In this document: piece by piece, positions 19,777-28,251 of the stretch
How the letters are laid out: each line of letters opens with the position of its first letter
How positions within the stretch are numbered: the stretch's first letter is position 1
Assembly (NCBI GenBank): GCA_021413865.1
Contig: JAIOPN010000051.1
Span: 41,077-105,076, forward strand
Direction: 5' to 3'
Length of the DNA stretch: 64,000 bases
Source: Planctomycetota bacterium
Lineage (GTDB): Bacteria > Planctomycetota > Phycisphaerae > Phycisphaerales > Phycisphaeraceae
Made by a program: the position numbers and the translations under genes
The notes under the pieces: model-generated
The model's input: the letters and a program-made list of their open reading frames with translations, nothing else
Database searches by the model: none
What the model was told of the DNA's origin: nothing

Positions 19777-21441
19777 ATGCCCTGGACGCTCTACCGCTAT
19801 ATCCTGCGTGACATCATTCGGCTGCTCGTGTTGTCCACGACGGTGCTGGTCTTCGTCATCGGCTTCGCGGCGGCGATCAAGCCGCTCTCGGACGGGCTGC
19901 TCGGCCCCGCCGGCCTGGTGAAGTTCATCCTCTTCAGCACGCCGACGATGCTCGCCCTGGCGCTGCCTTTTGCCGCGGCCTTCGCGAGTACGATGGTCTT
20001 TTGCCGGTTGACCGCCGACAACGAAATCCTCGCCTGCTCCTCGGTGGGCATCAGCTACCGCACGCTGCTGCTCCCTGTGCTGGCGCTGGGGCTGGTGCTG
20101 ACGCTGGGCCTGTTTTTCATGAGCAACTGGGTGATCCCGCGGTTTTTCGTGCTCGCGCAGCAGCAACTTGAACACGACATGATCAAGGTCCTGGTGAACC
20201 AGGTGCAGAAGCGCCAGACGGTGAGCCTGAATCGGGACACGGTGCTCTACGCCGATAAAGCTGATGATTCGCAGCCGCCCCCGGTGATCCCGGGGAGCAC
20301 GATCCAGCCGACGAAGCTGGTCATTTTGAGTGGCGCGGCTGCGGGTAAGTACGGCGCGGACGGCAAGATCGTGCGCGAGGGGACCGCCGAGCAGGCGGAC
20401 GTGTACCTGTTCCACGACGAGGGCCAGACGTGGGTGATGATGCGGTTCAAGAACGCGATGGTGTATGACGCCGAGTCGGAGCAGGGGCACTTCGCCGTGG
20501 TCGATCACTGGGACCTGCCGCCGGTGGCGCTGCCCAACCCGGTGCGGGACAAGCCGCGGTTCATGAGCTGGCCGGAGCTGCGCGAGCTGGGGCACGAGCC
20601 CGAGCGGTTCGACGAGGTGCGGGAACGCAAGGCCAAGCTCGCCGAGACGATCGCGGGTGAGCAGTTGCTGCAACTGATCGAGTCCGCGATGGCGAACTCC
20701 GGCGGTAGGGGGGTGACGTTCCTGGCCGCGGGTGAGAACCAGAAGTATCAATTCTCGACACCGATGCTCAAGCGGGACGGCAACGCGGTCAGACTGGTCG
20801 CCGCGCCGGTCAAGGTGACGTACTTCTCCGGCGGCCTCCGCAAACGCGAGATGCAGGCCAAGTCGGCGACGCTCAGCGTCGAGACCAGCGACGAAGACAT
20901 CGAGCCGCGCGTGCGCATCACGCTCCAGCACGTCACGACCTCCGACGTCTGGACGGCTCAGCAGGGCGGCGAGCGCGTGAGCTATGCGTTGGAACGGGTG
21001 AACTGGCCCCAGCCGCTGGCGGCCGGCCTCAAGGCGCTGAACATCAACGACCTCTATTCCCGGGCGCGTGACCCGCACGGCCCGTTCCACCTCTCCACCC
21101 CGGTCCAGATCAGCGCCGATGCGCTCGAGCTCTCGATCGCCAAGCTGCGCCGCCGCATCATCGTGCAGGTCCACGAACGCGCGGCGTCGGCGGTCTCCTG
21201 CGCCCTGGTGCTGCTCATGGGCGCCGTCCTGAGCATGAGGATGCGCGGCGGGCTCCCGCTTGTCGTTTATTTCTGGAGCTTCATGCTGGCGTTGCTGGCC
21301 GTCATCATCGGCCGCAGCGGCGGCAACCTGACGGGCAACCCGTCCGCGGGCCTGATCTGGGGGCTGCTGGCCATGTGGGTCGGCAACATCATCATCGGCG
21401 TCGTGTTCACCGGCGTGTACCTGAAACTGGTGAAGAACTGA
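19777..21441 (+). CDS. lptF: LptF-family LPS export permease
   Basis: 554 aa. Three N-terminal membrane helices (about 10-115) begin LYRYILRDIIRLLVLSTTVLV. They are followed by a long periplasmic beta-jellyroll (about 120-450) and three C-terminal helices including SCALVLLMGAVLSMRMRGG. This is the LptF/LptG (YjgP/YjgQ) layout. With LptG and LptB it extracts lipopolysaccharide from the inner membrane. At 554 aa it is longer than the E. coli protein (about 366 aa); the extra length is in the periplasmic part. The next gene starts 5 bp after its stop. Confidence 0.85.
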   Translation: MPWTLYRYILRDIIRLLVLSTTVLVFVIGFAAAIKPLSDGLLGPAGLVKFILFSTPTMLALALPFAAAFASTMVFCRLTADNEILACSSVGISYRTLLLPVLALGLVLTLGLFFMSNWVIPRFFVLAQQQLEHDMIKVLVNQVQKRQTVSLNRDTVLYADKADDSQPPPVIPGSTIQPTKLVILSGAAAGKYGADGKIVREGTAEQADVYLFHDEGQTWVMMRFKNAMVYDAESEQGHFAVVDHWDLPPVALPNPVRDKPRFMSWPELRELGHEPERFDEVRERKAKLAETIAGEQLLQLIESAMANSGGRGVTFLAAGENQKYQFSTPMLKRDGNAVRLVAAPVKVTYFSGGLRKREMQAKSATLSVETSDEDIEPRVRITLQHVTTSDVWTAQQGGERVSYALERVNWPQPLAAGLKALNINDLYSRARDPHGPFHLSTPVQISADALELSIAKLRRRIIVQVHERAASAVSCALVLLMGAVLSMRMRGGLPLVVYFWSFMLALLAVIIGRSGGNLTGNPSAGLIWGLLAMWVGNIIIGVVFTGVYLKLVKN

Positions 21442-21446
21442 CAGCC

Positions 21447-22568
21447 ATGCGCATACTCGACCGCTACATCATCCGCTATTACCTGATCAACTTTGTGGTC
21501 CTGCTCGCGGTGTTCACGCTGCTGTTCATCGTCGTGGACATGATGTTCAACTTCGACGAATTCCTCGACGCCGGCCGGAACAACTCTGGCCAGTGGGGCA
21601 GCATGGTGGCCGCGACCGTCGCGGCGATCCTCGATTACTACGGGCCGCTCTCGGCGCTGCTCTACGTCTTCTTCGCCGGCATCATCGCCCTGGGGGCGAT
21701 GGGGTTCACCTTCGCCACCTTTGTTCGCACGGGGGAGCTCGGTGCGATGGTCAGCAGCGGCGTGAGCATGTTCCGCATCGCGGCGCCGATCCTCGTGGTC
21801 GGGTTTTTTCTGAATGCCGCCACGCTGGTGGACCAGGAGTTCGTGCTGCCCCGGCTGGCGTCCAAGCTCACGCGTGAGGCGTCGCAGGTCTCGCGCGAGA
21901 CCGCCAAGCCCTTCCGTGTGCATTACACCGTGGACCACAACGGCAGGCTCCTGAGCGTCAGCTCGTTCGATTCCAACGGGCCCGCCATGCAGGGCGTCAC
22001 CATCCTGATCCGCAGCGACAAGGGCATGGCCCTGCAGCGCATCACCGCCGACCGCGGGACGTGGGACGCCGCGCGTGAGGGCGGGGGGTGGCTGCTGACC
22101 GGCGTGGTGGCCACGGAGCGCGACGTCGCCGGACCCGCGGGCTCGGCGGTGAACGCCACGCACGAGGAGACGATGTTCTTCCCCACCGACCTCTCGCCCG
22201 AGGTGCTGATCGCGCGGCAGGAGTCGATCTACCCGCGCCTGCTGAGCATGCCCGAGCTCATGCGCCTGGCGAAAAACCCGGCGGTGGATACCGGGCAGAT
22301 CCGTCAGATCATGCACAGCCGGTTCAGCCTGCTTGTTCTCAACCTGCTCGTGCTGGTGATGGGGCTGCCCTTTTTCCTCACGCGCGAGCCGGTCAACATG
22401 CTGCTGCAGGGTGTCAAGGCCGCGGCGGTCTGCCTGGGCGCGTGGGGCGGCGGGCTTGTAATGATGCAGGTCAGCACCGGCCAGATGCAACCGGCCCTGT
22501 CGGCGTGGCTGCCGGTGGTGATCTATCTGCCGGTGAGCGCGATGCTGCTCATGCGCGTGCGGACGTGA
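21447..22568 (+). CDS. lptG: LptG-family LPS export permease
   Basis: 373 aa. It starts MRILDRYIIRYYLINFVVLLA, the conserved first helix of LptG. Helices continue through GAMGFTFATFVRTGELGAMVSSG, then a periplasmic domain (about 140-265), and three C-terminal helices with LLVLNLLVLVMGLPFFLT. It is paired with lptF, and only 5 bp separate them. Together they form the permease half of the LPS transporter, so an LPS-type outer membrane lipid is implied. The start is set by conservation and operon spacing, not by the ORF beginning at 21375. Confidence 0.85.
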   Translation: MRILDRYIIRYYLINFVVLLAVFTLLFIVVDMMFNFDEFLDAGRNNSGQWGSMVAATVAAILDYYGPLSALLYVFFAGIIALGAMGFTFATFVRTGELGAMVSSGVSMFRIAAPILVVGFFLNAATLVDQEFVLPRLASKLTREASQVSRETAKPFRVHYTVDHNGRLLSVSSFDSNGPAMQGVTILIRSDKGMALQRITADRGTWDAAREGGGWLLTGVVATERDVAGPAGSAVNATHEETMFFPTDLSPEVLIARQESIYPRLLSMPELMRLAKNPAVDTGQIRQIMHSRFSLLVLNLLVLVMGLPFFLTREPVNMLLQGVKAAAVCLGAWGGGLVMMQVSTGQMQPALSAWLPVVIYLPVSAMLLMRVRT

Positions 22569-22584
22569 CGGGCCGCGAAACGTG

Positions 22585-23499
22585 TTACGCCGCGGGGCGG
22601 ATCATCTCCGCCGGCAGCGGGTGCGCGACACCGCTGCGGAGCAGGTGGCGGATGGTGTCGTCGGCGATCCACCACGGGTGCCGGACGACCTGGTTCAGGA
22701 TGTACCGCTGAGCGTGCGAGCCCTTGATCTCGGCCTCGGCGCTGGCGTAGATGCGCTCGCGCCGGTCGCAGTTGCGCCAGAGCGCGTACCGCTCGGGCAG
22801 CGGTAAATGGTGGGCGTAGCGCCGGGCGACGGTGATCTGCTCACGCCCGTGCAAAATGGTCTGCGTCGCGCTGCGGCTGATGGCGTACTCGCGCCGCGCG
22901 GCGAGCGTCTCGCCGATCAGCGTGGGCTTTTCCCCCTCCGCCATCAGGCGACACGCGAAGTCGTAGCCGGGCACCACCCGCAGGCCCGCGTCGAACGGGC
23001 CGAAGCGGTCGATCACCGCGCGGCTCCAGAACGTCGCCGGCGGGGGGAGCAGGCCCGAGTCGTGCATCAGGAACGCCGCGAACGATTCGGGCAGCGCGGG
23101 CGTCGATCGGCCCAGCATCTGGTCGCCCGGGCCGATCCGCAGGCAGTTGCCCACGACCCAGCGCGGGGCGTCGGCCCGGCTCATGCGCTCCGCCACCGCG
23201 TGCAGCGCGCCGGGCAGCAGCATGTCGTCGCTGTGCAGCACCGTGACGATGTCGCCGGTGGCGTGCAATAGAGCCTTGTTCACCGCGTCGCCCGGGCCGC
23301 GGTCCGGCGCGGTCATCCAGCCGGCGAGTTGGTCTTCGTAAAGCTCGATGATCTCGCAGCTCTCGTCCGTCGAGCCGCCGTCCACCACGAAACATTCAAG
23401 GTTGGCGTAGCCCTGGTCGAGCACGCTGCAGATCGCGCGCTCGATGAACTCGCCCTGGTTCAGGTTCGGGATGATCACGGTGATGCGCGGCTGGTACAT
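22585..23499 (-). CDS. Glycosyltransferase family 2
   Basis: 304 aa GT-A fold. It begins ITVIIPNLNQGEFIERAICSVLDQ; VVDGGSTDES and the metal-binding DxD equivalent VLHSDDMLLPG are present. The protein is closely similar to the product of 24937-25842 (shared SVLDQGYANLE and DGGSTD), suggesting duplication within the cluster. AAGGAG lies about 10 nt before the ATG. A 214-bp gap separates it from the upstream glycosyltransferase, so it may have its own promoter. The sugar donor is unknown. Confidence 0.9.
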   Translation of the reverse strand: MYQPRITVIIPNLNQGEFIERAICSVLDQGYANLECFVVDGGSTDESCEIIELYEDQLAGWMTAPDRGPGDAVNKALLHATGDIVTVLHSDDMLLPGALHAVAERMSRADAPRWVVGNCLRIGPGDQMLGRSTPALPESFAAFLMHDSGLLPPPATFWSRAVIDRFGPFDAGLRVVPGYDFACRLMAEGEKPTLIGETLAARREYAISRSATQTILHGREQITVARRYAHHLPLPERYALWRNCDRRERIYASAEAEIKGSHAQRYILNQVVRHPWWIADDTIRHLLRSGVAHPLPAEMIRPAA

Positions 23500-23713
23500 G
23501 TTGCGTCACTCCTTGGCCGTCGGAACGTGCAACCCTCCACGGAGGTTTATCGGTCGGCGTATAGAGCGACTTGATTACCCAGTCGTCATAACCGGGACGG
23601 GGATGCGCAACCACGCGGACGTGGGACGACTCAAGCTGCCCGTGGAAAGGCGGGGATGGTCCGAAAATAAGTTGAAACCAGGCCGCTCGCGCCGCGGGTG
23701 AAAACAGCCGCGA
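23500..23713. other. Intergenic gap inside the glycan cluster
   Basis: 214 bp between two minus-strand glycosyltransferase genes. Elsewhere in the cluster neighbours mostly overlap. No gene or clear hairpin was seen; a promoter for the last gene may lie here but no good hexamer pair was found. Confidence 0.4.
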
Positions 23714-24940
23714 TCACGCCGCCACGGCGAAGTGACGTGTGTTGGGCATGCCCAGCAGGTCGAGGTATTCGCCGACCGTCCGTTCCCACGGCCAAGCGAT
23801 CGCCTCGTTGCGTGCGTTCCGACCCATGCGGGTCAGCTCATCGGGCTGGGCGCGGAGTGAGGTCAGCACCAGCGCCAGGTCGCCCGGGTCGTGCGGGGCG
23901 GTGAGCAGACCGGTCCGGCCGTGCTCGATCAGTTCGTCACACGCGGTGAGCACGGGCTTGTCGGGCGGCCCGTTGTAGCGGCGGCGGCCGATCACCGGCA
24001 CGCCCGAAGCCATCGCCTCACGGATCACGTTGCCGAACGCCTCGTACACCGAGGGCAGCACCATCACGTCCATCGCGGCATAGGCGGTGCGCGTGTCGTC
24101 CAACTTGCCCGCCCACGCCAAGTAATCGTCCACGCCCATCTCCGCCGCCAGCGCAGCGATCCGTTCGCGGTCGGGCCCATCACCGACGATGAGCAGGCGT
24201 CCGTTTTCTCCCAGTCCGCCCCGTCGCACGGCCTCCAGAAGGAAGCCGAGGTCTTTGCATGGATCGAGCCGGCCGACGAAACCGATGACGAAGGAAGCCT
24301 GTGGCAGGCTGAACGCCTGCCGCGCCGCGGCGCGTGAGACGCGCGAGGCCGGCGTGTGCACGCCGTGCGGGATGACGCGCACGTCCCCGGATCGGCCGTA
24401 GTGCCGCCGCGCCTGCAGCGCGACGTTCACCGACGAAACGGCGACGCGCGGCGCAAGCCGATACGCGAGCCGATCGGTGAGCTGTTCGAGCAGCGACATT
24501 TTCATGGTGGAGACGAACGGGTGGGCCTTCGCGACCGACGCCATGCCCGCCGCGCAGCACGCGGGGTTGAACGTCACGTCGGCCCGCCGGCCCGCGAGCA
24601 TCGCGCCGAGCGCGATCGAGGGTTCGCATGCCCAGAGCGTGCCCCGTGCCGCGTGGTCTTTGACGGCGCGGCGCCACCATTGCACGCGCACGAGGTCCGG
24701 CCACCGCCAGAGCCGGCCGAAGTTCATCTTCGGCAGCCGCGTGATTTCCAGGCCGTGCCGTGGAGTTTCACGCGGGGGCAGGCCGTCACGGTTTTCGGTG
24801 ATGACCTGGACGCTCATGCCGGCCTCGATGAGACCGATGGCGGTTTCCCACAGCCGCTGCTCCACCCCGCCGTAAAGGTCGGGCCAGAAGCGGGCCGCGA
24901 GGATGGTGATCGATCGGGATGCGTGGGGCGTGATGATCAA
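23714..24940 (-). CDS. Glycosyltransferase family 4 (GT-B)
   Basis: 408 aa. The N-terminal Rossmann half starts ITILAARFWPDLYGGVEQRLWE. The C-terminal half carries FVIGFVGRLDPCKDLGFLLEA, LLIVGDGPDRERI and PSVYEAFGNVIREAMASGVPVIG; the last contains the E-x7-E nucleotide-sugar motif. I choose a TTG start at 24940 that overlaps the upstream stop as TTGA. An in-frame start at 25006 would run 70 bp into the neighbour. This implies translational coupling with an alternative start codon. It probably adds a sugar to a lipid-linked glycan at the cytoplasmic face. Confidence 0.88.
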   Translation of the reverse strand: MIITPHASRSITILAARFWPDLYGGVEQRLWETAIGLIEAGMSVQVITENRDGLPPRETPRHGLEITRLPKMNFGRLWRWPDLVRVQWWRRAVKDHAARGTLWACEPSIALGAMLAGRRADVTFNPACCAAGMASVAKAHPFVSTMKMSLLEQLTDRLAYRLAPRVAVSSVNVALQARRHYGRSGDVRVIPHGVHTPASRVSRAAARQAFSLPQASFVIGFVGRLDPCKDLGFLLEAVRRGGLGENGRLLIVGDGPDRERIAALAAEMGVDDYLAWAGKLDDTRTAYAAMDVMVLPSVYEAFGNVIREAMASGVPVIGRRRYNGPPDKPVLTACDELIEHGRTGLLTAPHDPGDLALVLTSLRAQPDELTRMGRNARNEAIAWPWERTVGEYLDLLGMPNTRHFAVAA

Positions 24941-25842
24941 GCCGCCTCCGACTGCATCTCGTGCCTGCCGACCAGGGCGCGCCAGACCTCCTCGCTCGCC
25001 AGCCACCAGGGGCGGCGAGCGACCTCTTTCCAGAGCGGGCGCGAGGCGTCGGCGATCGCGAGCTGGATCGCGTAGCGGCGCTGGCGGTAGCCGACGTTCC
25101 GCATGACCTCCCAGCGTTCGCTCCAGGGGACGTGGTGCATGTAGCGCTTGGTGACCTCGATGCGTTCGAGGCCGAAGCGGATCGGCGCAGTGGAGCCCTT
25201 GCTCTCGCCGTGCTTGCGAAAGGCGGCCAGCGGCTCCTCGATCAGCCAGGGGATCTCGCCGCCGGCGAGGAGGCGCACGTTGAACTCGTAATCGAAGGCG
25301 AAGTGCAGGTCCGTCGAGAACGGGCCGTGCTGCTTGAACAGCGAGGCGGCCCAGAAGCTCGAGGGCTGCGGCAGCAGGCCGCTGGAGTGCGTGACGTACT
25401 TGGTGAACGACTCGGGCATGCGGTGGTAGAGCTCATCGATGTCCTCGTCGTTCTCGTCGATGATGCGGCAGCCGCCGACGAGCCAGCGTGGGTGGTCCGG
25501 GCCGTTCATGAGGTCGGCCACCAGGTCGAGCGTGCCGGGCAGATAGACATCGTCGGAGTTGATGAAGGCGATGATGCCGCCGGTGGCGCGGGCGATACCC
25601 TTGTTGATGGCGTCGGTCTGTCCGTGGTCTTTTTCGCTGACCCAGCCGGCGAGCTGCTTCTCGTATTGACGGATGATCTCCACGCTGCCGTCGGTCGAGC
25701 CGCCGTCGATGACAAAATACTCGAGGTTGGCGTAGCCCTGGTCGAGCACGCTGCAGATGGTGCGTTCGAGGAACGCGGCCTGGTTGAAGCTGGGCGTGAT
25801 GACGGTGATGCGGGGCCTGATTCGGACGAGCTGGGTGCTCAT
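24937..25842 (-). CDS. Glycosyltransferase family 2
   Basis: 301 aa. ITVITPSFNQAAFLERTICSVLDQ, VIDGGSTDGS and the DxD-like FINSDDVYLPG give a GT-A family 2 enzyme. It is similar over its length to the product of 22585-23499. The ATG overlaps the upstream gene's stop as ATGA, and its own stop overlaps the next gene as TTGA. It sits inside a tightly coupled chain of glycan genes. Confidence 0.9.
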   Translation of the reverse strand: MSTQLVRIRPRITVITPSFNQAAFLERTICSVLDQGYANLEYFVIDGGSTDGSVEIIRQYEKQLAGWVSEKDHGQTDAINKGIARATGGIIAFINSDDVYLPGTLDLVADLMNGPDHPRWLVGGCRIIDENDEDIDELYHRMPESFTKYVTHSSGLLPQPSSFWAASLFKQHGPFSTDLHFAFDYEFNVRLLAGGEIPWLIEEPLAAFRKHGESKGSTAPIRFGLERIEVTKRYMHHVPWSERWEVMRNVGYRQRRYAIQLAIADASRPLWKEVARRPWWLASEEVWRALVGRHEMQSEAA

Positions 25843-27212
25843 GCGGCGCTCCGGGTTTGCTGGCTGAGGGTGCGTTGAGAGATGTGGGCGTACCAGGCGA
25901 GGTAATCGTCCACGGTGCGGTCGAAGTCGAAGCGGCGCCGCGCGTGCTGCGCGGCGTTGTGGGAGAGGCGGCGGCGGAAGACATCGTCACGCAGCAGCCA
26001 GCCGAGCCGTTCGGCCAGCGCGTCGGGTTCGCCGGGGGGGATGAGGAAGCCGGTCACGCCCTGGTCCACCTGTTCGGGGATGCCGCCGACCTCGCTGGCG
26101 ACCACGGGCACGCCGCAGGCCAACGCCTCCAGCACGGTGGTCGGGAAGGTGTCGGCCTTCGCGGAGTGGGCGTAGATGTCGGCGCTGCGGTAGAGATCAG
26201 CCATGAGGCGCGGGTCGTCGGTGAACGGCACGAAATGAATCTCGGCGTTGCCCACGCGCTCGCTCGCGGCGGACTCCCCGACGGCGAGCAAGACCAGCGG
26301 GCGCTCGCCGGGCGTGACGGAGAGTTTCTCGACGGCCGAGCGCAGGGTTGCGTAATCCTTCCACGCCGACCCGCGGATATTGGCGGCGGCGAACATGACG
26401 ACGCGGGCGGATGGGTTGATGCTGACGACCTCGCGGGCGCGGCGCTGGTCGCCGGGGTGGAATATGTTGAGGTCCACGCCGTGGGGGATCACACGGGACT
26501 CGACGATGCCCGGTGCGAGCATCGAGAGCTCGACCTTGCGCATCAGCCAGCGTGAGGGCGTGGCGACATACAAGCGGCTGCGCTGATAGATGTCGGCCTT
26601 GGTGCGCCAGTTCTGCGCGGTGGCGTCCCGTTTCACGGCGGGCGGCAGGTGGAGTTGCGGGCAGGAGCCGCAACCGGTCTTCCACCGCTCGCACTCCAGC
26701 GAGTGGGCGCAGTGGCCCGAGAGCAGCCACGCGTCGTGCAGCGTGAGCATGACGGGGGTGTTGGCGCTGAGGGCGGGGAGTTCGCGCAGGTCGAAGTACG
26801 AGCCGTGCAGGTTGTGGCAGTGGATCAAGTCTGGGTACCGGCCGGTCAGGTCGGGCAGGGCACGCGTGCCGGGGTAGTTGAAATGCTCACGGCCCCTGGC
26901 GTCATCGAGCCATTGCGCGGGGCGGGCGAGTTTTTCTGCGAGTTGGCGCAGCCGCCAGACACCGGGCGTGGAGTCTTCGAATCGCGTCGCGCTCTTGGCA
27001 AGGCCGTCCATGGTGTGGAACCAGGCGCCGCGCGACGCGTCGTTGGGGATTTCGACGACGGAGGGGTCGGCCGTTTCACGCCGGCCGACCGCGAGGGTGG
27101 AATCGAGGCCGAGCGCCTGGCAGCCGCGGTGCAGCGCGGCCGCGATGCGTTCCGCGCCGCCGCCGGTGTCGCTGGTGCCGACGTGCGTGATGGTGAAGGG
27201 GGTGTCACTCAT
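25839..27212 (-). CDS. Glycosyltransferase family 4 (GT-B)
   Basis: 457 aa. It begins FTITHVGTSDTGGGAERIAAALH, with the glycine-rich acceptor-side loop. The C-terminal half has VMFAAANIRGSAWKDY and ADTFPTTVLEALACGVPVVASEVGGIPE, the donor-binding E-x7-E region. An internal segment WKTGCGSCPQLH with three Cys is seen in WcaL/WbdC-like members. The ATG at 27212 lies 8 bp inside the upstream deacetylase gene, whose stop reads through ATGAGTGA. The ORF upstream of this start is antisense-like filler and is excluded. Confidence 0.9.
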   Translation of the reverse strand: MSDTPFTITHVGTSDTGGGAERIAAALHRGCQALGLDSTLAVGRRETADPSVVEIPNDASRGAWFHTMDGLAKSATRFEDSTPGVWRLRQLAEKLARPAQWLDDARGREHFNYPGTRALPDLTGRYPDLIHCHNLHGSYFDLRELPALSANTPVMLTLHDAWLLSGHCAHSLECERWKTGCGSCPQLHLPPAVKRDATAQNWRTKADIYQRSRLYVATPSRWLMRKVELSMLAPGIVESRVIPHGVDLNIFHPGDQRRAREVVSINPSARVVMFAAANIRGSAWKDYATLRSAVEKLSVTPGERPLVLLAVGESAASERVGNAEIHFVPFTDDPRLMADLYRSADIYAHSAKADTFPTTVLEALACGVPVVASEVGGIPEQVDQGVTGFLIPPGEPDALAERLGWLLRDDVFRRRLSHNAAQHARRRFDFDRTVDDYLAWYAHISQRTLSQQTRSAA

Positions 27213-28251
27213 CGAACCATTCCCTGAGCTGGCGCTCGAAGTGGTCGCCGTTCCAGTCGCGGACGAGAAGGCGGGGGACCTGGTATCTATCGGTCCGCGC
27301 GTCGGTGCGGCCCGGGAAATTGGAGCAGGCGCAGCGGAATCCCGCGTCCCGGACGATGGCGCTCGTTCCCGTGTCGTAGGAGTGACGCGAGCCGTAGGGG
27401 TAGGAGAAGGTGTTGACCCCACGTCCCAGAACATCCGCGACGCGGCGGCTGCCGGAACGAATCTCTTCGGCCTGGGCGGCGGGGTCGAGTGACGAAAGCA
27501 TCGCATGGTTCGCCGTGTGGGCCCCGATTTCGATGAGTTTGTCGTGAGCGAGCGTGCGTAGTTCGGAGGCCGTGAGCGTGCGGTGGGTTGGGCGCACCGT
27601 GGATGAACGGCCTGACCAGCGGCGGATGTCGTCGATGATCGTGTCGCGGCGCTCCAGCGAGACCGAGCGCAGCAGGCCGCACAGGAGGCGGTACGCCTGG
27701 TGGCGCGGGGTGGCGTCCGCCTGCTCCAGGGACCAGCCGTGGTGGCGCGCGGAGTCGGCGGGGGTATAGACGCTGAACTCGCCCAGCGATTGCTCGAACC
27801 GCGCGGACCCGATGCTCAGTTTCAGTTGATCGGGGAGCGTACCGGGCTGGAGGAAGATCGCCTCCAACTCATCCCAGTAGAACTCGTTCGTACCGTCGAT
27901 GGCGGAGCCGGCGACGAAGCAGGTCGCGGGGACGCCGTGCCGGCGCAGGATCGGCGCGGCCTGGGTCAGGTTGTCCGCGTAGCCGTCGTCGAAGGTCACG
28001 GCGACGGCGCGGCGGGGGACGCAATCGTGCTCCATCGCGTCAACCAGTTCGGCCAGCGACAACGGCTGCGCGACGCGCCGGAGCGCGGCCATCTGTTCAT
28101 CGAAATGCGCGGGGCTCACCGCGAGGAGCTGCGGGTCGCTGTCGGGCGTCGTGACACGGTGGTAGAGCAGCACGACGGCCGCGCGGCGCCAGCGGTTGCG
28201 GACGCGGCGGGCCAGGGAGCGTAAACCGCCGAACTGGGTGATCGTCGTCAC
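27205..28251 (-). CDS. Polysaccharide deacetylase (CE4) family protein
   Basis: 348 aa. VVLLYHRVT then VAVTFDDGYADNLTQAAPILRRHGVPATCFV is the NodB fold start with the metal-binding TFDDG aspartates. IGAHTANHAML supplies the HxxxH metal histidines, and TFSYPYGSRHSYDT is the later conserved part. It is probably a deacetylase acting on an N- or O-acetylated glycan. The GTG start at 28251 overlaps the previous stop as GTGA. No signal peptide is evident, so action may be cytoplasmic or on a membrane-linked intermediate. Confidence 0.87.
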   Translation of the reverse strand: MTTITQFGGLRSLARRVRNRWRRAAVVLLYHRVTTPDSDPQLLAVSPAHFDEQMAALRRVAQPLSLAELVDAMEHDCVPRRAVAVTFDDGYADNLTQAAPILRRHGVPATCFVAGSAIDGTNEFYWDELEAIFLQPGTLPDQLKLSIGSARFEQSLGEFSVYTPADSARHHGWSLEQADATPRHQAYRLLCGLLRSVSLERRDTIIDDIRRWSGRSSTVRPTHRTLTASELRTLAHDKLIEIGAHTANHAMLSSLDPAAQAEEIRSGSRRVADVLGRGVNTFSYPYGSRHSYDTGTSAIVRDAGFRCACSNFPGRTDARTDRYQVPRLLVRDWNGDHFERQLREWFDE